From Brevibacterium mcbrellneri ATCC 49030 (GTDB lineage Bacteria > Actinomycetota > Actinomycetes > Actinomycetales > Brevibacteriaceae), in contig NZ_ADNU01000030.1 in NCBI RefSeq assembly GCF_000178455.1, positions 1 through 35,490 of the forward strand: DNA of 35,490 nucleotides, given 5' to 3'. The notes beneath the pieces were generated by a model that had not been told where the DNA came from, did not search any database, and was given only the letters and a program-made list of their open reading frames with translations. The position numbers and the translations under genes were made by a program. Positions 24,175 to 32,417 of the stretch are shown piece after piece. Numbering within the stretch: position 1 is the stretch's first letter; every line of letters begins with the position of its first letter.

Positions 24175-24334
24175 GGTTCGAGTCTAGACCCGTTTGTTTT
24201 AGATGCAGCCGGGAGTGATGGTTGCAACCGGCCGAGAAGGTATCTGACCAGGTTTTACTTTTCCTGGTGTGCGGTGGGTGACATCACCTCCGGGGAGTGT
24301 TAAGAAACCGTCAATAGAGGCCTAGAATTATCTG
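24175..24334. promoter_or_regulatory. divergent promoter region, cation ATPase and MFS
   Basis: Minus-strand TAGACT (24181-24186) is six bases from the ATPase ATG. On the plus strand TTAAGA (24300-24305), a 17-base spacer and TAGAAT (24323-24328) precede the MFS GTG by six bases. Between them lies the interrupted palindrome GGTGA-CA-TCACC (24277-24288), whose left half matches the GGTGACAT motif before the crotonase and SDR genes. CCAGG/CCTGG arms lie near 24250-24265. Confidence 0.5.
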
Positions 24335-25555
24335 GTGCTATCGACCTACCGTGACATTCTGAGCTTGCCTGGGGCCTGGCGTTTTTCGTTCGCTGGCCTC
24401 ATCGCGCGTTTCCCTATGGCCATTTTGGGCCTGGGGATCGTGCTTTTTGTGCAGGGTGTGACGGGTTCGTATGGGCTGGCCGGAATTTTGTCAGCTGTGT
24501 ACATGGTTGCGCAGGCCATTGGCAACCCGATCCTGGCGAAGCTGGTCGACAAGCATGGCCAGTCAAAAGTCATGGTCCCGGTGACCTATGTTCACATCGC
24601 TGCAACGGTTGTTCTGGTTGTTGCTGTGTACGCAGACCTGTGGTGGCTCGTGTACCCGGCCACCGTGTTGACCGGAGCTACAGTGGGCAGCGTGGGGTCG
24701 CTGGTGCGCGCCCGCTGGTCGTACGTCTCTCCTACACCTCGGCATTTTTCGACGGCACTGTCATGGGAGTCGGTTGCCGACGAGTTCCTGTTCATTGTGG
24801 GTCCGGTTTTCGTGACGGTTTTGGCGACTGCAGTGCAGCCTGCGGTGGGGATCATCGCGTCGTCGGTGTTGTTGGCGGTAGGCGCGACCCTGTACTACAG
24901 CCAAAAGGGAACTGAACCGCCGATCATTGAGCGCGATCCCACAGCACCTAAAGGCAAAGTGATGTCGAACCCCGCGATTTTCGTGGTGGTGCTGTCGCAG
25001 TTGTTTGTGGGGATCAACTTTGGCGCGCTTGACGTTGGAGTGGTTGCGTTCGCTGAAGAGCAGGGAATGAAGTCGCTTGCTGGTGTTGCGCTTGGCGTGC
25101 ACGCGATCGGTTCGCTGTCCGCTGGGATCGTGTATGGGGCGATTACGTGGAAGAGCCGGGCGCGGGTTCGGTTTGCTTTGGCGTTGAGTGCGTTGGCGCT
25201 GGGCGGTTGGGCGTTTCAGCTTGCGTCCTCGTTGGTGGTTTTGTGTGTCATTGTGTTCTTTGTGGGGCTCACGGTTGCGCCGTCGATCATTGCGGCGTCA
25301 ACGATTATTGAGCAGTTCGCTCCTTTGGCGCGGTTAACCGAGGCGTTCGCGTGGATTGGAACGCTCATGAGCGTGGGAGTTGCGGTCGGGTCGGTGCTGG
25401 CTGGGATTGCGATTGACTCCTATGGCGCTAAGGCGGCGTTGGCTATTCCGGCGATGGGTTCGTCGGTTGCTGCGCTGGTTGTGATTGTGTGTAACCGGAT
25501 GCTTGATACGGGGTACAAGCGTCACCAGCGAGAAGTAGTTGAAACTGGTGAGTAA
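24335..25555 (+). CDS. MFS transporter
   Basis: A 406-residue major facilitator with about twelve membrane helices. The loop between helices 2 and 3 reads L-A-K-L-V-D-K-H-G-Q-S-K, a relaxed form of the MFS motif A. A cytoplasmic stretch R-A-R-W-S-Y-V-S-P-T-P, then A-L-S-W-E-S-V-A-D-E-F-L-F-I-V-G-P-V recurs in the second MFS of this window (32418-33665), so the two are paralogs. The start is GTG with TAGAAT six bases upstream and no ribosome site. Probably a drug/proton or small-molecule exporter; the substrate cannot be read from sequence. Confidence 0.88.
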   Translation: MLSTYRDILSLPGAWRFSFAGLIARFPMAILGLGIVLFVQGVTGSYGLAGILSAVYMVAQAIGNPILAKLVDKHGQSKVMVPVTYVHIAATVVLVVAVYADLWWLVYPATVLTGATVGSVGSLVRARWSYVSPTPRHFSTALSWESVADEFLFIVGPVFVTVLATAVQPAVGIIASSVLLAVGATLYYSQKGTEPPIIERDPTAPKGKVMSNPAIFVVVLSQLFVGINFGALDVGVVAFAEEQGMKSLAGVALGVHAIGSLSAGIVYGAITWKSRARVRFALALSALALGGWAFQLASSLVVLCVIVFFVGLTVAPSIIAASTIIEQFAPLARLTEAFAWIGTLMSVGVAVGSVLAGIAIDSYGAKAALAIPAMGSSVAALVVIVCNRMLDTGYKRHQREVVETGE

Positions 25556-25728
25556 CTTCACGTGACGATTTATGACGTTTGGGTTTATATTGGAAGAACC
25601 GCGGCGGTCAGGCTGAAAATATGCATGGCTGTCGTGGTTTTTAATTTGACGCCCCACCCTGCACTTCACTTTGCGCCACTCCGCTGGGGTCGTGAGGAGT
25701 TTCCCAACTACATCCCTCATACTGGACA

Positions 25729-25757
25729 TACACTGTCTAACTGATTGGAGACTCGAC
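25729..25757 (+). promoter_or_regulatory. copC -10 and ribosome binding site
   Basis: TACACT (25729-25734) is the likely -10 element; GGAG at 25747-25750 is the ribosome site that fixes the ATG at 25758. The preceding 170 bases hold no gene I can support. Confidence 0.45.
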
Positions 25758-26414
25758 ATGACTCACAGGTCAGCACTTTCCCTACTGCTCAGCGCAGTTC
25801 TGACCTTGGTGATCGGTTCGTTCGGCCTGATGTTCGCTTCGCCAGCCCTCGCCCACGACCAGCTGATCGGCTCCAACCCTAAAAACGGAGCCAAGCTGGA
25901 CAAGCAACCCGAATGGCTCGAACTGGAGTTTTCTGGAAACATCCAGGACATCGGCACCGAAATCCAGGTCATGCACGAAGGCAAAGACGTATCTGCCGGT
26001 GAAATCGCAATCGAAGGTCGCAAAGTCACCTCGGCGCTCCCCGACGACCTGGCGCCAGGCGACTACAAAGTCGTGTGGCGAGTGGTCAGCTCGGACGGCC
26101 ACCCCATTAGCGGAACCCTCGAATTCACCATCAACGACAGCAACGCTGCTGGTGGAACCACCTCGGAAAACGAAGGCGACGCCTCCACTAACGAACAGCC
26201 CGCCGAAGGCACCGGCGACAACAAGGCAGACAACGCCAACAACAACGGAAGCTCAGCCGATACCTCGGCAGACACCGACGCTTCCGCTACAGCCAACGAA
26301 GACAACGGTGGTATTTCACCAATCGCCTACGTGGTGATCGCCCTGGGCGCAGTAGGCGTTGTCGCGCTCGTCATTGTGATGTTCCGTCGCAAAAGCCGCG
26401 GTCTCGAACAGTAG
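25758..26414 (+). CDS. CopC-domain copper-binding protein, membrane anchored
   Basis: A 218-residue exported protein. A signal peptide ends in S-P-A-L-A, leaving His33 as the first mature residue (H-D-Q-L-I-G-S-N-P-K-N-G-A), the typical Cu(II)-binding N-terminus of CopC. The second copper-site segment S-S-D-G-H115-P-I-S-G-T closes the domain near residue 125. An Asn/Asp/Thr/Ala-rich linker follows, then a C-terminal membrane helix (about 186-208) and the basic tail R-R-K-S-R. This is the actinobacterial/YcnJ-like form. No CopD or other copper gene is adjacent. Its last 44 bases overlap the convergent glycerate kinase. Copper homeostasis is inferred from family. Confidence 0.88.
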   Translation: MTHRSALSLLLSAVLTLVIGSFGLMFASPALAHDQLIGSNPKNGAKLDKQPEWLELEFSGNIQDIGTEIQVMHEGKDVSAGEIAIEGRKVTSALPDDLAPGDYKVVWRVVSSDGHPISGTLEFTINDSNAAGGTTSENEGDASTNEQPAEGTGDNKADNANNNGSSADTSADTDASATANEDNGGISPIAYVVIALGAVGVVALVIVMFRRKSRGLEQ

Positions 26415-27465
26415 CCGCTAACGCATAACCCACTTCTTTAAGCACTCGCCCCGGTTCAGCAATACACTGCTGGACCGGGGCTAAGTCTGTGAGCGCGAAA
26501 ACCTCAGCCACCTCGGCGCCGGCACGCAACGTCGCCTGCCCGCACACCACGATCACCGGCACGCCAGCCTCCCCGGCGCGCACAATCACCGTGCCCGGCC
26601 CCTTGCCACCCAGCGTCTGCTCGTCAAACTGGCCCTCGCCCGTCACCACAACACTGGCGCGCTCCAGCTGTTCGTCGAACCCCACCGCTGACAGCACAAA
26701 CTCGGCCCCAGACACTCGGTTCGCGCCCAAACCCGCCATGAGCGCGAACCCAAGCCCGCCCGCGGCTCCCGCGCCCGGCAGATCCCACACGCGCCCGGTG
26801 GGGTCCAGCTGGTCTGCCCACCGCGCCAATCGTTCTTCCAACCTGGCTACGGTCGCCCGGTCGGCGCCCTTTTGCGGCCCAAACACCTCGGCGGCCCCGC
26901 GCGGCCCCGTCAACGGGTTGTCCACGTCGCACGCCACCGTGAAAGCCACGCCCGAGGTGTCCACCCCTGCCTCTTTCACCGCCCTGAGTGCGCCCCGGCC
27001 GCCGTCGCTTGTGGCCGACCCGCCCACGCCAACCACGATCCGCGCACACCCGTATTCGATGGCGTGCGCAATCAGCTCGCCCGTGCCGTACGTGTGCGCG
27101 TCCCATGCAGTTTGCGGTGACGGGTCTACCAGGTGCAGCCCGGACGCTTGGGCCATTTCAATGACGGCCGTGCCACCTTGGGCGCCGTCTGCCGTGCCAC
27201 CTTGGGTGCCACCTGCCGCGACCTCGGCCGTATCACGCAGCGACGCCCACCGCGCGGTCACCGGCTGACCCAACGGCCCGGTCACTTCCACCTGGTGCGC
27301 CTCATATCCGCAGGTCACCAACGCGTCCACAGTGCCCTCACCACCGTCAGCAAGAGGCAAAACTGTCACCGGGAAACCGGCCTCTTCGCACGGTCCGCGC
27401 AAGCTCTGCGCCACCTCGAGCGAGCCGATCGTCCCCTTAAATGCATCACTAGCAATGAGGATCAT
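26371..27465 (-). CDS. glycerate kinase, GckA/GlxK type 1 family
   Basis: A 364-residue kinase that phosphorylates D-glycerate. Family marks are I-A-S-D-A-F-K-G at the start, L-P-L-A-D-G-G-E-G-T-V-D-A-L, G-V-G-G-S-A-T-S-D-G-G and V-T-G-E-G-Q-F-D-E-Q-T-L-G-G-K. A 24-bp tandem duplication (16-mer at 27167-27182 and 27191-27206) adds a G-G-T-x-G-G-T insert near residue 95. The start at 27465 gives the usual M-I-L-I-A-S-D-A-F-K; CATAAT lies six bases upstream, so the message may be leaderless. The open frame to 27510 would overlap pepO. Its 3' end overlaps copC by 44 bases on the other strand. Confidence 0.93.
   Translation of the reverse strand: MILIASDAFKGTIGSLEVAQSLRGPCEEAGFPVTVLPLADGGEGTVDALVTCGYEAHQVEVTGPLGQPVTARWASLRDTAEVAAGGTQGGTADGAQGGTAVIEMAQASGLHLVDPSPQTAWDAHTYGTGELIAHAIEYGCARIVVGVGGSATSDGGRGALRAVKEAGVDTSGVAFTVACDVDNPLTGPRGAAEVFGPQKGADRATVARLEERLARWADQLDPTGRVWDLPGAGAAGGLGFALMAGLGANRVSGAEFVLSAVGFDEQLERASVVVTGEGQFDEQTLGGKGPGTVIVRAGEAGVPVIVVCGQATLRAGAEVAEVFALTDLAPVQQCIAEPGRVLKEVGYALAATVRDRGFCDGTSQ
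26448..26481 (+). terminator. hairpin after copC, inside the glycerate kinase gene
   Basis: GCCCCGGTTCAGC (26448-26460) and GCTGGACCGGGGC (26469-26481) form a 13-bp stem with one G-U-type pair and an 8-base loop. It is 33 bases past the copC stop but inside the coding part of the convergent gene. No T run. Confidence 0.5.
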
Positions 27466-27508
27466 GTGTTCATTATGGTGCATGCCCGCAAGGCGATAAC
27501 GTAGAACC
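27466..27508. promoter_or_regulatory. divergent promoter region, glycerate kinase and pepO
   Basis: Only 43 bases lie between the two starts. CATAAT (27472-27477, minus) is six bases from the kinase ATG, and TAACGT (27497-27502, plus) is six bases from the pepO ATG. Neither start has a ribosome site. Confidence 0.5.
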
Positions 27509-29491
27509 ATGACTGTTCTTCCAACTGATGATTTCTTCCGTCACGTCAACGGCCAGTGGCTCGACACATTTGAAATTCCGCAGGATCGGGCCGGGGACGG
27601 TCAGATGCGTCAGTTGCATGACGCCGCCGAGGTCGCAGTCCGTGACATTATTACCGGGCTTGGCGCTGGGGCCGGGGACGGGGCTGATGCACAGGCAGGT
27701 TCGGCTGGACCAGAAGAGGCAACCGCAGGCGCAGTCGCACCAGCAGGCTCCCCTGCTCAGATGGTGTCCGACCTCTACTCCAGCTTCATGGACACACAAA
27801 CCATTGAAGACCGTGGCCTAGAACCACTCCAGCCTTTGTTTGACCTGGTGAAAGGCGCTAAGAACCACCAGGAACTCGCTCGCGTTTCCGGTGAACTGTA
27901 CCGCCACGGGGTGAGCGGCGTGATCGCCGCGTACGTGTCCCCGGACGCCATGAAGTCTGACACGTACGCCATGTACATGATGCAAGACGGCATCACCCTG
28001 CCCGATGAGTCGTACTACTCAGACGAGCAGTACAGCGAGATCCGCACCGAGTTCGTGGAGCACATCGAGCGTCTGGCCCAGCTCACCGACTTAGTAAAGC
28101 ACACCGGGTTCACCAGCTCTGACCTTGCCACTCACGTGCTCGCAATCGAAACCGATATGGCTTCCCACCACTGGGACCGGGTGGCTGTGCGAGACGCCCA
28201 AAAAACCTACAACCCGGTCACGCGCGCTGAACTCGTTGAGCTCACGGAAGGTTTCGACATCGACGCCTGGCTCGACGCCCTGGGAGTAGACCCCAGCGTG
28301 GACCACTTCATCGTGGGCCAGCCTTCCGCAATCACCGGCGACACTGACGTGTGGGCGCAATCCGACCTGGAAGTGCTCAAGGCCTGGACGATCTACCAGA
28401 TCCTCAACAGCCGCACCGGAGCGCTACCTGAAGCAGTTGTGGATGAGCACTTCGACTTCTTCTCCCGCACCCTGTCTGGAACTCCGCAGATCCGTGAACG
28501 CTGGAAACGTGGCGTCAGCCTGGTCGAAGGGTACCTGGGTGAGGTCGTGGGCAAGCTCTACGTTGAAAAGTACTTCCCACCAGAGTCCAAAGACGCGATT
28601 CGTGAACTTGTCGACGCTCTCATCGAGGCATACCGCCAATCGATCACCAACCTCGACTGGATGGGTGAAGAAACCAAACAGAAAGCACTCACCAAGCTCA
28701 GCCAGTTCACCCCTAAGGTGGGCTACCCAGATGTGTGGCGTGAGTACAACTTCGAGGTGAAGGCAGACGACCTCGCCGGCAACGTTGACCGCGCAACCGT
28801 GGCTGAAACCAAACGCCACATCGACCGGATCAACCAGCCTATTGACCCACACGAATGGCTCATGAACCCGCAGACGGTCAATGCGTACTACCACCCCGTG
28901 CTCAACGAAATCGTGTTCCCGGCTGCCATTCTGCAACCCCCGTTCTTCGACGCAGATGGCCTGCCTGCCTCGAACTTCGGAGCGATCGGTGCGGTCATCG
29001 GTCACGAAATCGGTCACGGTTTTGACGACCAAGGCTCCCGTTACGACGGCACCGGAAACCTGGTCAACTGGTGGACCGATGAAGACCGCGAGTGCTTCAC
29101 TGAGCGCGTTCAGGGCCTCATCGACCAGTACGACGTTTTGGTTCCTGAGGGCCTGGATCCCTCCGACACCGTCAACGGGTCACTCACCGTGGGCGAAAAC
29201 ATTGGCGACCTGGGCGGTCTGGGAATCGCGTGGAAGGCACTCAACATCGCCTCCGACGGAAACGTGTCCGAAGACGACGCTCGCGCGTTCTTCACCGCGT
29301 GGGCGATCGCCTGGAAGTCTAAGTTCCGTGCGGAAGAACGCCGCCGCCGGCTCGCAGTTGACCCGCACTCCCCTGAAGAGTTCAGGTGCAACCAGGTGCT
29401 GAAGAACATGGACGCGTTCCACGAAACCTTTGGCACAAAACCGGGTGACGGCATGTGGCTGGACCCAGCCGAACGCGTCTCCATCTGGTAG
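27509..29491 (+). CDS. pepO: M13 family (neprilysin/PepO-like) metallopeptidase
   Basis: A 660-residue zinc endopeptidase of the neprilysin family. The zinc motif is V-I-G-H499-E-I-G-H503, with the third ligand Glu563 in G-E-N-I-G-D567-L-G-G. The substrate-binding N-A-Y-Y region and the C-terminal C-N-Q-V-L-K-N-M-D-A-F-H-E-T-F ending in R-V-S-I-W are complete. There is no signal peptide or membrane anchor, so it is cytosolic and probably degrades oligopeptides. Residues ~48-80 are an Ala/Gly-rich insert absent from most relatives. TAACGT lies six bases before the ATG (leaderless pattern). Seven bases after its stop begins a broken methyltransferase gene. Confidence 0.95.
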   Translation: MTVLPTDDFFRHVNGQWLDTFEIPQDRAGDGQMRQLHDAAEVAVRDIITGLGAGAGDGADAQAGSAGPEEATAGAVAPAGSPAQMVSDLYSSFMDTQTIEDRGLEPLQPLFDLVKGAKNHQELARVSGELYRHGVSGVIAAYVSPDAMKSDTYAMYMMQDGITLPDESYYSDEQYSEIRTEFVEHIERLAQLTDLVKHTGFTSSDLATHVLAIETDMASHHWDRVAVRDAQKTYNPVTRAELVELTEGFDIDAWLDALGVDPSVDHFIVGQPSAITGDTDVWAQSDLEVLKAWTIYQILNSRTGALPEAVVDEHFDFFSRTLSGTPQIRERWKRGVSLVEGYLGEVVGKLYVEKYFPPESKDAIRELVDALIEAYRQSITNLDWMGEETKQKALTKLSQFTPKVGYPDVWREYNFEVKADDLAGNVDRATVAETKRHIDRINQPIDPHEWLMNPQTVNAYYHPVLNEIVFPAAILQPPFFDADGLPASNFGAIGAVIGHEIGHGFDDQGSRYDGTGNLVNWWTDEDRECFTERVQGLIDQYDVLVPEGLDPSDTVNGSLTVGENIGDLGGLGIAWKALNIASDGNVSEDDARAFFTAWAIAWKSKFRAEERRRRLAVDPHSPEEFRCNQVLKNMDAFHETFGTKPGDGMWLDPAERVSIW

Positions 29492-29498
29492 GTCGGCT

Positions 29499-30064
29499 GT
29501 GAACGACCTCGGCGGAAATACCCCAGCCAGCGACCCAACCTCCGGGCGCTTGACCTGGCGTGTGGTGAAGGTGGCGACGCGCTGTGGCTCGCTGACCAAG
29601 GCTACGAAGTCACCGGCGTTGACATCGCTCCCACGGCCATCGAACGCGCCCAGTCGCACGCACTCAGGCAGGGTGTCACGGCGACTTTTGCCGCCTCGGA
29701 CGCCGAAACCTGGCTTGCCCACCAGCACGCCGCCGGCACCACATTTGACCTGATCACCGTGTCATTCCTCCACACCAACGTGGTAGCAGAACGCGAAGAA
29801 CTCCTCCAAGCCGCCCGCAACCTCCTGCACCCCGGAGGCGTGTTCCTCACCGTGTCCCATGCGCAGATGCCACCCTGGGCGCGCGAAAACTTCACGGACG
29901 AGCAGTGGGAGGCCCGCACCCGCGCACTGCCAACGCTTGAGTCTGAACCGGCCCTGCTTTCCGGTGAGGTTTTGCTGGCCGAGGTGTGGGACCGGACCGT
30001 CGCAGACCCCAGTGGGCAGCCGGCAGTGCTGGAAGACCTCGTGGTAGCCGTGCGGCGCCCGTGA
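29499..30064 (+). pseudogene. class I SAM-dependent methyltransferase, frameshifted
   Basis: The frame ending at 30064 carries methyltransferase motif I (L-D-L-A-C-G-E-G-G-D-A-L-W-L), then V-T-G-V-D-I-A-P-T-A-I-E-R-A, F-D-L-I-T-V-S-F-L-H and L-L-H-P-G-G-V-F-L. It is open back to the pepO stop but has no ATG, GTG or TTG before 29759, which lies beyond motif I. A GTG at 29499 opens the neighbouring frame (N-D-L-G-G-N-T-P-A-S-D-P-T-S-G-R). One extra base near 29545-29549 would join the two as S-G-R-A-L-D-L-A-C-G-E-G, exactly what the family has. So this is a one-base deletion: a real pseudogene, a programmed shift or a sequence error. The intact product would be about 188 residues, with a short N-terminus. 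Substrate unknown. Confidence 0.75.
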
Positions 30065-30155
30065 AGCGGCTCTACGCAGGTCGCCAGAGCGCAATTACTT
30101 GCTGCCCGTAACTGGCATCACAGGAGTCGGACGGGCGTCACTCGCAGTAATTCGT

Positions 30156-30161
30156 TACGGT
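30156..30161 (+). promoter_or_regulatory. -10 element of lipoprotein gene, leaderless pattern
   Basis: TACGGT exactly six bases before the ATG at 30168; no ribosome site is present. Confidence 0.5.
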
Positions 30162-30167
30162 TGAAAT

Positions 30168-30779
30168 ATGAAGAAAATGAACCTACGCAAAGCGTTCCTG
30201 GCTGTTCCCATCGCTACTGCGTTGGCTCTTGCCGGTTGTGGTGGCAACGAAGGCGAGGGCGCACAGCAGACCACCGGTGGCGAACAGGCTCCAGCCGAAC
30301 AAGCAACAGAAGAGTCGAACGAATCCGTTGACGACAACGGCGTGACGTCGCTTGACGACGATGACGACAACAACGAAAAAGGCGGGTCCGTTGAAGCTGC
30401 CAACGCGGCAATCGACACTGCTGAAGCTGAAGTGAAGGACTCGAAGGCCATTGGCATCGATCACGAAGACGACGGCACCTGGAAAGTCGACGTGCTGGCC
30501 GGTAACAAAAAGGTCGAAGTGAAGGTTTCCGCTGACGGCTCCTCCGTTGAAAAGAAGGACGACGCCGACTCCGACGACAAGAACGCCGCATCCCAGGTCC
30601 GTCAGACCCTCAAGGAAGCGATCGCGTCCGCTACTCGCCACACTCCAGGAACCGTTGACGAAGCAGAGCTTTCATCCGACGACGGAGTGCACTGGGAAGT
30701 CAAGGTTTACCCCAAGGGCAAGACCGAATCCGTGGAGCTTAAGATCCACCACCGCTCCGGCGACGTCATCAAAGACTAA
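30168..30779 (+). CDS. secreted lipoprotein with PepSY-like repeats
   Basis: A 203-residue lipoprotein. A short basic start (K-K-M-N-L-R-K), a hydrophobic core and the lipobox L-A-L-A-G-C24 give export and lipid anchoring. Residues 25-75 are an acidic Glu/Asp/Asn/Gln-rich linker. Two copies of a PepSY-like unit follow, about 75-130 (A-A-N-A-A-I-D-T-A ... W-K-V-D-V-L) and about 140-203 (V-R-Q-T-L-K-E-A-I-A ... H-W-E-V-K-V-Y ... G-D-V-I-K-D), each a helix followed by a strand hairpin. PepSY domains often inhibit proteases or bind in the envelope; its role here is unknown. The start has a leaderless-type -10. Confidence 0.8.
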   Translation: MKKMNLRKAFLAVPIATALALAGCGGNEGEGAQQTTGGEQAPAEQATEESNESVDDNGVTSLDDDDDNNEKGGSVEAANAAIDTAEAEVKDSKAIGIDHEDDGTWKVDVLAGNKKVEVKVSADGSSVEKKDDADSDDKNAASQVRQTLKEAIASATRHTPGTVDEAELSSDDGVHWEVKVYPKGKTESVELKIHHRSGDVIKD

Positions 30780-30801
30780 AGCGGTTAAAGACTTAGAGCG
30801 G

Positions 30802-32352
30802 TTAAATCTGCGAATGCACTAACCGCGCAAAACGCTCAATAAGGTCCTGCCACGTGGCATGCGTGGACCACTGAGGTTCAGAGCCCTGGTGCTCGGAGCC
30901 CTGGTTAGAAGCTACCTGGCCTTCAAGCGTTGCCGAGGTCGAAGGTTCAGTTGACTCTGTACCTTTGGCTTCGGCTTTTTTGCGTGTCTGCTGTTTGCGC
31001 AAAACGGGTTCGATTTCGCGAACAGGAATGTAAGATGTGCCACCTTCGTCATAGCGAACCACCTGGGAGAACAGACGATCACGCGCAACCACATCGTTCA
31101 CAGTCACGTCGTACACCGGCCCGGCTGAGACTTGCTGTTCGCTATTGAATGTGGCAACGGAGAAGTCCGTCGATTCCAAAGATGCCTGCCACGGGTGTTC
31201 CGCAACCTTTTCGTGAGAACTGAGCAGGGTAGCAACATTTCCAATGGCTACCACGGGAACAGACGCGCCCGTAGCATCACTGAGCAGTTCCATCACTTGT
31301 TCGTTAACGCCGGTGACCTCAGGGGTGTCATAACCGACCACAACGAGGCCGGCATACCCCGTCAAGGGTGGAAGAAGTTCGTCGCCAGTCGAATCGGCGA
31401 CCGTGACGTCTACGCCCAGGTGACGAAGAAGTTCAAGCGACTTTTCATAAAAAATGTCGCCACCTGTGCGCACCAACAACACAGGCGTGTTGACACCCGA
31501 TTCGCCTAGCGTTTGAGCAGGTTTCCGCTCCCCTGCCTCCACGTTCAGAGGCAACAAATTCTGGGGAACCGGAGCCGGGCACGCCACGTACGGAGTAAAC
31601 GCCATGGGCCACACGACAGTCCGGTTGAAGTCCAGGATCACACCGCCGGAATGATCAGGGACCCCCAAGTTCAATCGACGCCAGTTTGGCGTGGTAGTTC
31701 CGTTGGTGTAGTCATAAAAGTTGATGTATAGGCCACTGCTTAAGGACCCAGATACCATCACCGTGTGTTGCTGACCGCCTAGCTCAAATGTGACTGTTCC
31801 GGGGAACGTTTCTGTGCGGTCCAAACCAGGGGTCGCAGTCCCAATACGGTGCGACTGGGGCTGGTCAAACGGCTCAAATGTCCCTTGCACAGTCCACGAG
31901 GTGTCCAGCGGGAACGTGGGAACATCAATAAACCGTGAAAGAAGAGGTGCTTTAGAGTCACGCTTACGCAACGCCACGTACCCTTCACGGTTGAGGAGCT
32001 CAACCACCACATCACCGCTCAACAACCAATTAAAACCAGTGTTGAGGGACACGCGCGCACTAAATGTGCCTTCCTTAGAGTGGGTTGCTGCCATGAGCGA
32101 CGAACTCGGAGCGTCCGTCACTTCCAAGGACGCAGCCGTTGGGCCCACAGTGTGTCCTGGGTCGACCTTGAAGTGCATCCAGGTGCCGTCAAAGCTGAAC
32201 TCGCCGGGAAGGTCGAACCATCGACCTGACTGCCCCGGTTGCACCCATTGGATATCGGTGATGCTCAACGGGCCAAAACGGGTAGCCAGATCCGCCACGC
32301 GCGCGTCATGCCACGCGTGCCATTCAGTCGTTAGCTGAGCGGTTAAAACCAC
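30802..32352 (-). CDS. DUF1684 protein fused to an amidotransferase-like domain
   Basis: A 516-residue two-part protein. Residues ~10-275 are DUF1684: an N-terminal W-H-x-x-R, a barrel of beta strands and the signature I-L-D-F-N-R-T-V-V-W-P-M-A-F-T-P-Y-V-A-C, ending in E-A-G-E-R. The usual P-P-C of that signature is W-P-M here, so one conserved Cys is lost. Residues ~288-385 look like a class I glutamine-amidotransferase/DJ-1-type flavodoxin-like fold (V-L-L-V-R-T-G-G-D, Y-A-G-L-V-V-V-G-Y, P-V-V-A-I-G-N-V-A). The nucleophile elbow has no Cys, so it is probably inactive. A charged, Ser/Gln-rich tail ends the protein. The start is GTG with GAGG just upstream. Function unknown; the second domain is a by-eye assignment. 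Confidence 0.65.
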   Translation of the reverse strand: MVLTAQLTTEWHAWHDARVADLATRFGPLSITDIQWVQPGQSGRWFDLPGEFSFDGTWMHFKVDPGHTVGPTAASLEVTDAPSSSLMAATHSKEGTFSARVSLNTGFNWLLSGDVVVELLNREGYVALRKRDSKAPLLSRFIDVPTFPLDTSWTVQGTFEPFDQPQSHRIGTATPGLDRTETFPGTVTFELGGQQHTVMVSGSLSSGLYINFYDYTNGTTTPNWRRLNLGVPDHSGGVILDFNRTVVWPMAFTPYVACPAPVPQNLLPLNVEAGERKPAQTLGESGVNTPVLLVRTGGDIFYEKSLELLRHLGVDVTVADSTGDELLPPLTGYAGLVVVGYDTPEVTGVNEQVMELLSDATGASVPVVAIGNVATLLSSHEKVAEHPWQASLESTDFSVATFNSEQQVSAGPVYDVTVNDVVARDRLFSQVVRYDEGGTSYIPVREIEPVLRKQQTRKKAEAKGTESTEPSTSATLEGQVASNQGSEHQGSEPQWSTHATWQDLIERFARLVHSQI

Positions 32353-32417
32353 GGCACCTCACTCGTGTTGAAGCAACTCATATCTAGCCTACCTGCCGTA
32401 CCCATGCGAACCCACCG

